A DNA stretch of 64,000 bases, from the NCBI GenBank assembly GCA_951213105.1, contig OX578135.1:160757250-160821249 (forward strand), in the 5' to 3' direction. The DNA comes from Amaurobius ferox (lineage: Eukaryota; Arthropoda; Arachnida; Araneae; Amaurobiidae). Shown one piece after another: positions 54,731-64,000 of the stretch (the stretch's first letter is position 1; each line of letters starts with the position of its first letter). A model generated the notes under the pieces. It had not been told where the DNA came from. It saw only the letters and a list, made by a program, of their open reading frames with translations, and made no database searches. The translations under genes were made by a program, and so were the position numbers.

Positions 54731-57189
54731 AGACTAGCCGAATACCCGTTGAAAATCAATGGTCTTCAAAAAGCAACCCCTGAATAATGTAAATTTTTTA
54801 ATAATTTGCCCTTCACATTTATTCGACAAATCGAATATTTTGGTGTGCAGAACCCCCAAAAGAAGAACATAATTCATTACTCCACAAAATTGAAACGGTA
54901 AAATTTACTTTTTGTAACAATTATACTACAAAACATAAAATAAGTAACATATGAAATATATAAAAAAGAAAAACATTTGATTTTAGTTACTCATATTTTA
55001 TAAAAATTAACACTAGTATAAATCAGTAATGAGAATTAGAGCACACCTAAGGAGCATTGTCTATACTTTCTAACATATATAGCACAATGTCTGTATAAGG
55101 AAATTATGGTGAAATGGTCGAAAATACGAATTCGAGTTTTCAAAAGAAGAGCATGTTTTAAGCATAAGCAAAAAACATTTAGTGCAAAGGATAAGAAACT
55201 TAAGAAATGTATAATACAAATAATATAATAATGCAGCAAACAGCTGTTTCTGCATTTGTGCATTTCTTCCTTTCGAATTATCTACCCGTACACCACATTA
55301 AAGTCTATCTCATCCCAAGGCACCCCAATTTTATTATTTCTCCTTTAGAACTTTATGTGAAGCACACTCAAAAATGAACATTTTTGAAAAACTCTGTCTT
55401 GGGTTTTTTATCAGATGATTGGCCCATATACCAAATATCAAGCCTCTATCACATTTAAAAGGAAGCATGTCTCATTTATTCGGAAAATCGAACATATTAG
55501 TGTGCGCACCCCTTAAAGTAGCAAATATTGGAAATCTGAAATTTCACACTTTCTTCCTTTCAAATTATCTACCCATACACCAAATTCGAAGTCTCTTCTA
55601 TCGAGAAGCATGTTTTTTCTATCACTTCACCTTTCGAACGTTTTTCTGTGTAGCACCCCGTTAATGAACATTTTTGTCAAACCGTATTCATCTTTGATTT
55701 TTCTGTCAAATGGTTAGCCCATATACTAAATTCCAAGCCTCTATCACATTGTAAAGGAGGTGTTTTTCATTTGTTCGGCAAATCGAACATTTTAATGAAC
55801 GGCATCCCCTACAATAGCAAATGTTAGAAAACTGAAATTGCACACTTTCTTCCTTTCCAACTTTTTACCTGTACATCAAGTCTCTATTTCATCGCTAAAC
55901 ATGCTTTTCTAAGCATTTCAAAAATATTGGTAAACTGAAATTGTACACTTTCTTCCTTCCAAACTATCTACCCTTACACCAAATTTGATATCTCTATCTC
56001 ATTCCGAAGCATGATTTTTTATCAATTCACTTTTTGAATGTTTTTCTCTGGAGCACCCCCTTAAACGAACATTTTTGAAAAACTATATTCGACTTGGGTG
56101 TTTTCGTCAAATGATTAGCCCATATGCCAAATTTCAAGCCTGTATCAAATTTTAAAGTAGTCTTTTCTCATTTATTCGTTAAATTGAACATTTTGGTGTG
56201 TGCGTGGCACTCCCTTAAGTAGAAAATTCCAAGCCTCTATCACATTGTAAAGGAGGTGTTTTTCATTTGTTCTGCAAATCGAATATTTTAGTAAGCGGCA
56301 CCCCCTATAATAGCAAATGTTAGAAAATTGAAATTGCACATTCTTCCTTTCCAACTTTTTACCTGTACATAAAGTCTCTCTCTCATCGCTAAGCATGCTT
56401 TTCTAAGCATTTCACCTTTCGAATGCTTTTGTGTGGAGTACCCACCCCCTTAAATATACATTTTTGAAAAACTCTATTCTTTTTGTGATTTCTATCAGAT
56501 GATTCGCCCATATACCAAATATCAAGCCTCTATCACATTTTAAAAGTGGTGTTTCTCCTTTATTCCGAAAATCGAACATTTTGGTGTGCGGCATCCCCTA
56601 AAGTAGAAAATATTGGTAAACTGAAATTGTACACTTCCTTCCTTCCAAACTATCTACCCTTACACCAAATTTGATATCTCTATCTCATTCCGAAACATGA
56701 TTTTTATCAATTCACTTTTCGAACGTTTTTCTCTGGAGCACCCCCTTAAACGAACATTTTTGAAAAACTATATTCGACTTGGGTGTTTTCGTCAAATGAC
56801 TAGCCCATGCCCAATTTCAAGCCTCTATCAAATTTTAAAATAGTCTTTTCTCATTTATTCTTTAAATCGAACATTTTGGTGCGCGGCACCCCCTTAAGTA
56901 GAAAATATTGGAAATCTGAAATTGCATACTTTCTTCCTTTCGAACGATTTACCCATACACCAAATTTGAAATCTCTATCTTATTGCAAAGCATGCTTTCC
57001 TATCATTTCACTCTTTGAACATTTTGGTGTGGAGCACCCCTCTCTAGGGAACATTTTTAAAAATTTCGATTTTTGCAGGGGGTTTTGAATGACCGCGCCG
57101 TGTACCAAATTGCAAGTCTCTATCTATTCGGAAGTGCCTACAGAAAACGTGACAGACAGACAGACGGACACGTGGCAATTAGTATATAT
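54731..57189 (+). repeat. Repeat with roughly 300-bp internal tandem units
   Basis: It starts near GACTAGCCGAATACCCGTTG and ends ACAGACAGACAGACGGACAC then GTGGCAATTAGTATATATA, where the mariner is inserted. Units recur with CCCATATACCAAAT-TCAAGC (near 55422, 55718, 56116, 56505, 56802), AAATCGAACATTTTGGTGTG, GCACCCCCTTAAA and GAACATTTTTGAAAAACT. Around six units are present, one of them partly duplicated near 56220-56410. The duplicated exon-A segment (54873-55250) is inserted near the start. The ORFs here change frame between units, so I regard it as non-coding. Confidence 0.75.
54873..55250. repeat. 377-bp direct repeat, copy 2 (acceptor AG lost)
   Basis: This is a near copy of 52939-53315, 1.93 kb to the right. 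On the minus strand it includes the polypyrimidine tract and first nine bases of exon A. The acceptor dinucleotide, however, is GG instead of AG (CCACAAAATT versus CTACAAAATT on the plus strand). It lies within the 300-bp-unit repeat. Confidence 0.85.
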
Positions 57190-57190
57190 A

Positions 57191-58466
57191 CAAGGCCCAC
57201 TCAATAAGTCTCCGGTCTAACTAAGAAAAACAATTTTTTTTTAGAAATTTGACTTTATTCATCATACTCTCCTTCAAGAGTGATACTTTCATTCCAATGC
57301 TCCTCTAACTTTTCGATGCCTTTTTTGTAGAACGATTTGTCTTTGCTCTCAAAATAGGCTTTAGTATCAGCAATCACTTCTTCATTTGAGCCAAATTTCT
57401 TTCCCTGGAACATCTATTTGATGTCTGCAAAAAGCCAGTGGTCGCTGGGGCCAGATCTGGAGAGTACAGTGGGTCAGGAAGCAATTCGAATCATAATTCA
57501 TATAATTTAACCATCGTTTTCATCGACTTGTGACACTGGGCATTGTCTTGGTGGAACAGCACTTTTTTCTTTTGCATGCGAGGCCGTTTTTTCTTGATTT
57601 CTACACTCAATCGATCCAATAATGCCATGTAATATTCGCTATTGATAGTTTTACCTTTCTCAAGATAGTCGAACAAAATACCATGCCCGTCCCAAAATAC
57701 GGATGCCATAACCTTGCCAGCTGACTTTTGGGTTTTGGGTCGCTTTGGACGACTTTCACCGGCTGCTGTTCACTCAGCTGATGATACTTTTGATTCAGGT
57801 GTGTAGTAATGGATCCATGTTTAATCCATTGTCACATACCGATGCAAGAAATCCTTCTTATCTCACTTGAACAACTCCAAACAGCACTCTGAATCATCGA
57901 CGCGTTGTTGTTTTTGGTCCAGTGTGAGCAAACACAGCACCCACTTCGAAAGCAACTTACGTATGCTCAAATTTTCGTGTAAAATTGTAAACACACTACT
58001 TTCTGATATCTTTAAGGTATCAGCTATCTCACGCAACTTCACTTTACGGTCCTTCAAAACTATTTTGTGGACTTTATGTTTTCTGGAACAACTGCCGATT
58101 TTGGACGACCAGAACGTTCAGCATCATCGGTGTTTGTACGATCGCATTTAAATTCAGCATATTAGTCAATAATAGTTAATTTCCCTGGTGCACAGTCTCC
58201 ATAACGCTTATCAAGTCACTGTTTGGCTTCAACAGTATTTTTCACCCCCATCAAAAAACAATTTTTAATCAACACACGAAATTCTTTTTTATCCATTGTT
58301 TTGAAAATTACAAAACTGGGGTCACTAAAACCTATAAACTAATTGTCAGAATGTCATGAAATTTTGACACGTGTCGTTTGAAGGTTGGTACTATCCAGAA
58401 ATCATATGGGTCTGTCAACAGTGTTGCCATATATGTGTCAGACCGGAGACTTATTGAGTGAAGTGT
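57191..58466 (-). mobile_element. mariner transposon, 1.28 kb
   Basis: The inverted ends share CACTCAATAAGTCTCCGGTC, and TA lies outside both (57189-57190 and 58467-58468). The length is typical of mariner. The transposase gene fills it on the minus strand. The element inserted exactly at the TATATA end of the preceding repeat. Confidence 0.92.
57255..58296 (-). pseudogene. mariner transposase, inactivated
   Basis: ATG at 58296 starts MDKKEFRVLIKNCFLMG. LREIADTLKISESSVFTIL is the second helix-turn-helix. The first catalytic Asp is present in MD-TWIHYYTPES, but the following Glu codon has become TAA (57822-57824). MASVFWDGHGILFDYLEKGK and VLFHQDNAQCHKSMKTMVK carry the second Asp. YSPDLAP is followed by a one-base deletion before SDHWLFAD. 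The protein ends EGEYDE at 57255. A TGA after YEL (near 57490) is a further lesion. Intact relatives are about 345 residues with a D,D34D triad. Confidence 0.92.
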
Positions 58467-58779
58467 TAGATGTTTTAATGTGATACCTTTTGACAATGGA
58501 AAAATATGGGGAAATGCTAATTACACAAACTAAAATGTATGGTTATACATGAGACTTTTGAAACCACAACAAATTTTAAAATGCTTCTAAAGGTAAGATT
58601 TTAGTTTTATGTAGCAATACCTCGATTTCACGAGTATTTATGCTAGTCCCTTGGCATTTATTTAATCGCGGTTGTGCTATATCATGCAATAAGTTTTATT
58701 GATAGCAAAAAATATGCCACATTATCATTTTTAGGTTAAGTGTTTCCTTGAAACATCTATTTCTCAGGACTCTCTGCTA

Positions 58780-59570
58780 CAGATAGAGCTCCGATGATGA
58801 CTGATTTGAAGTTAGCATTATATTTCAAAGGATTAGGAGGTTCACTATGGATTTACACTTTAGGTTCGTTTTCATTTCCTGTTCAGACATTGTCATTTTA
58901 CTTGAAAAGTCTCAAAATTGGTTATAGATAGAGCTTAGATGATAACTGATAATATGGATTCCACATCAAATTCTAGAGGAAGTTCAAAGAATCTAGAGAT
59001 GGTTCAAAGAATCTTCTAGAGGTGGTTCAAAGAATTTTTACTTCCGGTTCTTTTCCCATATCTGGTTCAAAAAGCTTTCCTTAAAATATATATTTTTCAT
59101 AATTGTCTATAGATAAAGGTAATGATTACTATGGATTCAGCATCAAATTCTGGAGCGGGGCCAGGATTCACTAAGGATTTGCACCTCCAGTTCTTTTTCA
59201 CATTCAGCTCAACAGAAACTTTCTTGAAATTTTATTTCTTACAATTGGCAGATAGAACTCGTATGATGACTGATATAAATTCAGCATAAAATTCGGGAGA
59301 TGGTTGGACGTTCACTAAAGATTTCCCACTTCCGTTTTTTTCCCCTTTAGGCTCAAAAATTTTCCTTGAAACATCTATTTCTAATGATATCTATAGAGCT
59401 TAGATGGTGACTGATATGGATCAGCATCAAATTCTAGAGGGAAATATAGGTTCAAAGATTTTCCATGAAACATCTATTTCTAAGAATATCTATAGAGCTT
59501 AGATGATGACTGATATGGATCAGCATCAAGTTCTAGAGGGGGTTATGGGATTCCCTAAGGATTTCCATTT
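58780..59570. repeat. Diverged tandem array, about five units
   Basis: The block GATGATGACTGATATGGAT-like, AGCATCAAATTCTAGAGG, TTCACTAAGGATTT, CACTTCCGGTTCTTTT and CTTGAAACATCTATTTCT recurs from about 58795 to 59570. The units are unequal in length (about 100-180 bp). No gene seen. Confidence 0.65.
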
Positions 59571-60137
59571 ACGGTTTTGGAGATTACACTTCCTTTTTTT
59601 CTGAAAATTCGTATTACTGTACGAAATACGTACATATATAAAAGTGAATTAAAATTATTAATAGTTCTGTCAAAAATGAAGTGTACAAACCATATTTATC
59701 TCAATATGATAGTTTCTTCATAAATTTATTGTTTTTTATTATATGTTTGTCTGTTACATAAAATGTGTTCTCCCATGGATTCTTTATTTTCTTTACTTAT
59801 CACTTTCCTTATATACATAGTATGGGCGATTCTACGCAAATAGGACAAAATGATGCAACCAATAGATATATTGAATTTGCAATAGAAATTTTTTTTTTTT
59901 TTTAACATATAATTTGTACATTGCTTTATTATATTAACTCATTAAAAAAAAATAAATAAATAATTATACATTTTTCCACTTTAAATCTGTAAAATGTCAT
60001 TCGCTCAGCTGCAACCAACACAATTTAAGATATAAAAAATGTTATTTCTTATTGGAAACTTGTGATTTCCTTTTTCATCTTTTGTTATTTTAAAACTAGA
60101 TATGTAAACTGCAATTTTCATGTGTTAATTTTTTTTT

Positions 60138-60156
60138 GTGTGTGTGTGTGTGTGCT
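60138..60156. repeat. (GT)n microsatellite
   Basis: A short alternating GT run follows a T tract within the left part of the unclassified transposon. Confidence 0.9.
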
Positions 60157-61038
60157 GCGTACAATTTTTATATGGTAAAAAAGTCTTGCAACTCGTGTTT
60201 CCCATCATTCCACTCATTCATAATTAGGATATTTTAGATCCACTCATTCATAATTAGGATATTTTAAGGTAACTGGTGACAATGTATAGATACAAACAGA
60301 TCATGTTCTGAAAGCACATGTTCTTATCTTGCTACACAGCAACTTGCAGCCATTTTGGAAAAGTTTATCAGCTTGTTGTTCACAATTGAAGCATCAGATT
60401 AGGTAAGTGTTTAGATGAGTTTCTCATTCCCTCACTTGAATTTATAAAGTTACTAAAATAACTTTAAAATATTTCATTGGGTATTCTGAATTCCCTCAAC
60501 AAGTTAATTGCAGAATATATGTTGTTTATTTCATTGACTTAATACATATTTCATTGATCAAAAATTTAAATTTTGTCATTCCCTCACTGATCATTCCCTC
60601 ATGTGAGAGAATGATATCTTTGTAACTTGTAAGGGAATGACTGTTTTTGCTACTTTTAAAGTAAGACTGATAGATATATTTCTTACATTTGTTTCAGAAG
60701 CAGTTAATTAATTTCATTTTGAATATTACTAATTTCCTAGAAAACTGTAGTTGAATATGTTAAATGCCTGAATAAATGGAAGCATATCTTCCAGTAAAAT
60801 ATTACATAGCAAAATTAATTTGTGGGCTAAGAACTAGTATTAGTTAAGATAAATTTTAATCAGAATCAAATCAAAATACTATTAATTAAAGTTCTACTTA
60901 TTTGAATTATATATTTTTATATTTAAATAATAGAAATATTTTTCAGTATAAGAATATTAACTAATGAAGTACAAGTGAAATTTATGTATAATTAGTTGTT
61001 GGGTTGAAATTATAAGTTGTTCTTCTTTTACAGTTATC

Positions 61039-63330
61039 ATGCCCAGAAAGAAAAGGATTGAAAAATTGAAAAAGAAAGAATATTATAAGAGAAGATGGGG
61101 AAAACTAAATAATGATCCGGTAGCTAAAAGGCAGATGCAAATGAAAGAACGTATGAAGTACTTAAAAAAGGAACAAAAGGTCAGGTGAAATCAGTTTCTG
61201 AAATGAAAGGTCGAGAATTAAAGATGAAAAGGCGAGCATGGAAAAAAAGTTCAAAATATAGAGCAAAAAGAAAAGAAGAAAATTTATCAAATGTTATGGA
61301 AGCTGAAACTTCATCTCAAAACGAGAACTTTATAATCTCAAAATAATGAATTTATTGAGCCCTCAAGTTCTAAAACATCATCTAGATTGAAAAATAGGAA
61401 CAAACTTAGAAGGAAAAATAAGGCAGAGATGATACGACAAATGCAATCACTAAAACTTCAGTTAAATGTACAAAAAACAATAGCAAATAGGTATGAGTCA
61501 ATATTTTATCGACTAAAAGCAAGTAAACTGCTAACACCTGAAGGGGAAATGCTTACACCTAGAAATAAAATAAATAATTTGTTAAGGAAAGAACATGTTT
61601 CTCCCATCATACAGAAGAAAATCATTTTTGGCGAAGCTTTAAATGCTCAACTTACGGAAACTTAAGAGTTTAGGCAAATCACAGAAAAGGAGGCGATTGC
61701 AGGGAAAATTACAAAGAAATACAGGTTAATTAAACACTATTTATCATTTATGAAATGCAAGAGTTTTAAAACATATGAAAATTGTGTAAAAGATGAGTTA
61801 TTAAAATACTCCAGAGCAAAAAAAGAATCCAATTTCAGATAATTAAAAAAACAAATTGCTAATTTTTCAATGATGACAAAAAAGATGTGTGCAGGGAAGA
61901 AAGAATGCATAATCAAATCACAAATAAATGGGTATCTAAAACCATTTTTTGTTATGTAAAAAAAGGGGAAATGTCAGCTCGAAAACCAGTGAAAGAAAAT
62001 TTAGAAATTTCATTAAAGGAGCTTGATGAATTTCATAGTCAATTAAACAATTTTTTGAAACACAGTAGACATATAGCACACAAGTATGCAGCAATCAAAC
62101 AAATTAAGTCATCTTTATCAGAAAACACTCTTGCTGCATAGAGATTTCAGTGAAAATTTTAACTGCAAATATGTAGAAGAAATTCAGGCTGTTTGTTCAC
62201 TTTGGAGGAAACAGGAAACAAAAAAAATTTTCATACTGGAATTATGTACTGTAATAATGGTGGCTTCATAATCCCTCGTTCCTTTTGAACTTTAAGTAAA
62301 TCTTTGAGACATGATGCAGCAGCAGTATGGGCTCATTTAAAACCATTTTTAATTGGACAATTCAAACTAAGAAATGGGAAGTGAGAAATACCCATATATT
62401 GAGTGATGGACCTGTATCACAGTATAAAAACAAGAAAATTTTTTATTTGCTCTTTAACCATTTTCAAAGTCTGATACCAAACCTGTATGTGGAATTTCTT
62501 TCAGTGAAGTAGGCCACGGAAAAGGTGCTCCAGATGATGTGGGGGCAAGTTTGAAACAAACAGCAGATCGAGTTGTCAGTGAAAGACATGGTGTCAAAAA
62601 TTTTGAAAAATTAATTTCTGTATTACCAACAAAATGCACTGGCATAAAACTAGAAGAGGTGGCAAAAGCAGAAATAAACCAGATTGATACCATTTTAAAT
62701 AGACAAATTATAAATGCATTTGATGGAACTTGCAAGGTCCATCAAGTAACATATTCAGAGGACATAGGATCTCTTGAATTTACGTCACTGACTTGTAACA
62801 TGTGTTTGCCTGGAACAATTTGTTCCCACTTTCATTTAGGTAAAGGTTTCAACAAACCATGATATGCAAATTACAAAAGTAGAAGGTGTGTTTATAATTA
62901 TTTTATGTAACAAAATTTTAAATTTAATTCAATTTGAAGTGGGGGATGTAATTAGTTTAAATATTAATTAAACAATAGCCTATATCTAAAAGGCATTATT
63001 TCTTTAATAGGATCTTATAAATGTGTAGAATGGGTAGCTGTCAAGTATGAAAATAAAATATATCCAGTAGAGATCTTAAAAACTGATGGAACATATGTCA
63101 TCATAAATACAATGGAGCCAACAGGAAATGGGAAATTCAAGTGGCCTTCTAAAAAAGATGTCCATGAATACCCAATATGTGACATTGTTAAGAAGATAGA
63201 GCCTCTAGTCCCATATGATAACAGAGGAAGCAGATTTGTTTTTCATGGCCAAAATTTTAATAAAAATAATTGTAAAATAGCAATAGAAGGAATTAAACAG
63301 ATACTTAAACTTAAACATAGTTCTCATTAA
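61039..63330 (+). pseudogene. Transposase-like protein of unassigned family, 5' part broken
   Basis: The start is MPRKKRIEKLKKKEYYKRRW, a basic helical region, after a likely acceptor (TTCTTTTACAG at 61033). Next come LKLQLNVQKTIANRYES and LLTPEGEMLTPRNKINNLLR. Then follow candidate acidic catalytic blocks: LLHRDFSENFNCKYVEEIQA (near 62133), LRHDAAAVWAHLKPFLIG, HILSDGPVSQYKNKK (near 62395) and GHGKGAPDDVGASLKQTADR (near 62515). A cysteine block TCNMCLPGTICSHFHLG ends the exon. A GT..AG intron (62840-63010) joins it in phase to SYKCVEWVAVKYENKIYPVE and the end LKLKHSSH at 63330. Frameshifts occur near 61185, 61340, 61660 and 62110-62320. I read D-D-D/E from the motifs by inference. Confidence 0.72.
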
Positions 63331-63602
63331 AGTTTCTTGTAATTTTCTTTACCTAAAATTGCATTTTATATGTTCTCAAACAATTTCATCATTCCCTCAC
63401 TGTTGTGATAATTCCCGCATTTTAGTGAAAAATTAAAAACCTAATAATTATGATATTTTTTAAGATTAAGCTGAACCACTATTTTTTCACTGCAAGCATC
63501 TTGGACAGTACCTTGTATAAAAAAATTGGAAAATAACGACATGTTTACTTAATTTTTCGTGTCACATAAGAAAATGGCCTATTTGTGTAGAATCGCCAGT
63601 AT

Positions 63603-64000
63603 AATGTATTGTGACTGGGTCAAAAATTCAAATTTGAATTTTCAACAGGAGAGCACGTTTTAAGCATCCCTGAACACGAATCAAACATTTTTGAGGTGAC
63701 ATATACGTGTGTGTCAGTGAGACTGTGGAGATAATATCTCATGAACGAATTGAGCGATTCGATTGAAATTTTGTACAAAAACTGAAATCTGAATACTGGA
63801 AGCTTAGGTATTGTTTTTAAACACAATCGAATGTTCAGAACTCCACTAAATTTTCGAGTAAAATTTTGAAAAATTCATCAAGAAATCAAAACCTTTAATA
63901 CAGTTATGCAAATAGTAATTTCTTATGTAATTTTTCATTAGAAAATGATTGACATAAACTTTAGAACTCTAGCATGAACCGTTTTCTAGATATTACACAT
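63603..64000 (-). repeat. Dispersed repeat R2, copy 2 (runs off the window)
   Basis: This is the inverted counterpart of 6390-6798. GTGACTGGGTCAAAAATTC, GAGAGCACGTTTTAAGCATC and GAACCGTTTTCTAGATATT correspond to blocks there. The unclassified transposon is inserted at its edge, with the other flank (about 59790-59823, ACTTTCCTTATATACATAGT) on the far side. Non-coding. Confidence 0.75.

Larger units (their letters stand above)
59824..63597 (+). mobile_element. Unclassified DNA transposon with spliced transposase-like gene
   Basis: The left end GGGCGATTCTACGCAAATAG and the right end, inverted, GGCGATTCTACACAAATAGG are inverted repeats of about 25 bp. AGTAT flanks both sides (59819-59823 and 63598-63602). 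Repeat R2 copy 1 shows the uninterrupted site (TATATAGTATAATG). TCATTCCCTCAC-type motifs recur near both ends (60424, 60576, 60591, 63389), with inverted versions near 60607 and 60631. One plus-strand gene with a visible intron lies at 61039-63330. The target duplication could be read as 3 bp (GTA) if the ends are taken as TGG...CCA. Confidence 0.85.
52948..64000 (-). other. Probable upstream intron of the MTMR14-like gene
   Basis: It ends on the minus strand with the acceptor of exon A at 52948-52951. From here to the right edge I find only repeats and mobile elements, and no exon with the N-terminal MTMR14 sequence. The next coding exon is presumably beyond the window, or is too short or diverged to be seen. 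The stretches 59575-59790 and 63331-63590 contain nothing recognisable beyond element ends. Confidence 0.5.

Noticed and set aside
52939..55250. Direct repeats flanking 1.56 kb, read as a possible LTR element
   Set aside because: The repeats do not start TG or end CA, contain a host exon edge, and the interval has only an ORF1 fragment and tandem repeats. A segmental duplication explains them better.

Overview
The window is AT-rich animal nuclear DNA, most likely from an arthropod and possibly a chelicerate. That assignment is inferred from very long introns, the mix of hAT, pogo/Tigger, mariner, piggyBac and non-LTR elements, and a tRNA/5S-derived SINE. There is no bacterial-style gene organisation. 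The one recognisable host gene lies on the minus strand. It is a myotubularin-related phosphatase of the MTMR14/Jumpy (Drosophila EDTP) type, seen as five small coding exons at about 52.9, 41.9, 26.0, 14.3 and 0.5 kb. The exons total 404 bases, and the introns between them are 10.9, 15.8, 11.6 and 13.7 kb. All four exon junctions are phase-compatible and have GT..AG borders. The N-terminal start and the catalytic CX5R part lie outside the window or were not found.

Almost everything else is mobile DNA in those introns, often nested. From left to right: a dead mariner carrying a tRNA SINE (0.95-2.3 kb); a pogo/Tigger element (2.99-7.07 kb); a full-length but mutated two-ORF non-LTR element with a DUF4780-like ORF1 and an endonuclease/RT/RNase H ORF2 (7.08-12.68 kb); a 1-kb dispersed repeat here called R1 (12.87-13.86 kb); a hAT with an 8-bp target duplication (16.0-17.8 kb); a stacked set of elements (18.3-23.7 kb); an RT fragment next to exon C (25.1-25.9 kb); a fairly well preserved Tigger (29.0-31.3 kb); a hAT-like element with another element and 172-bp tandem repeats inside it (32.0-34.0 kb); and a piggyBac deletion derivative (34.5-35.6 kb).

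The right half holds two more R1 copies, each split by later insertions (36.0-41.4 and 45.6-48.7 kb). It also holds a hAT whose transposase gene is interrupted by a nearly perfect 542-bp palindrome (42.8-45.5 kb), 5S-rRNA/tRNA composite SINE copies (47.9-48.3 kb), a long imperfect inverted repeat (49.9-50.7 kb), and small MITEs. Exon A follows, and part of its edge is duplicated 1.9 kb away. Next come about 300-bp tandem repeats, a dead mariner (57.2-58.5 kb), and finally a 3.8-kb element (59.8-63.6 kb). That last element has terminal inverted repeats, a short target duplication and a spliced putative DDE-type protein that I cannot assign to a named superfamily. It is the best candidate for something poorly described.

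Paired insertions and paralogous empty sites inside the window let several insertion events be ordered. Everything here was read by eye, so boundaries of old repeats are approximate.
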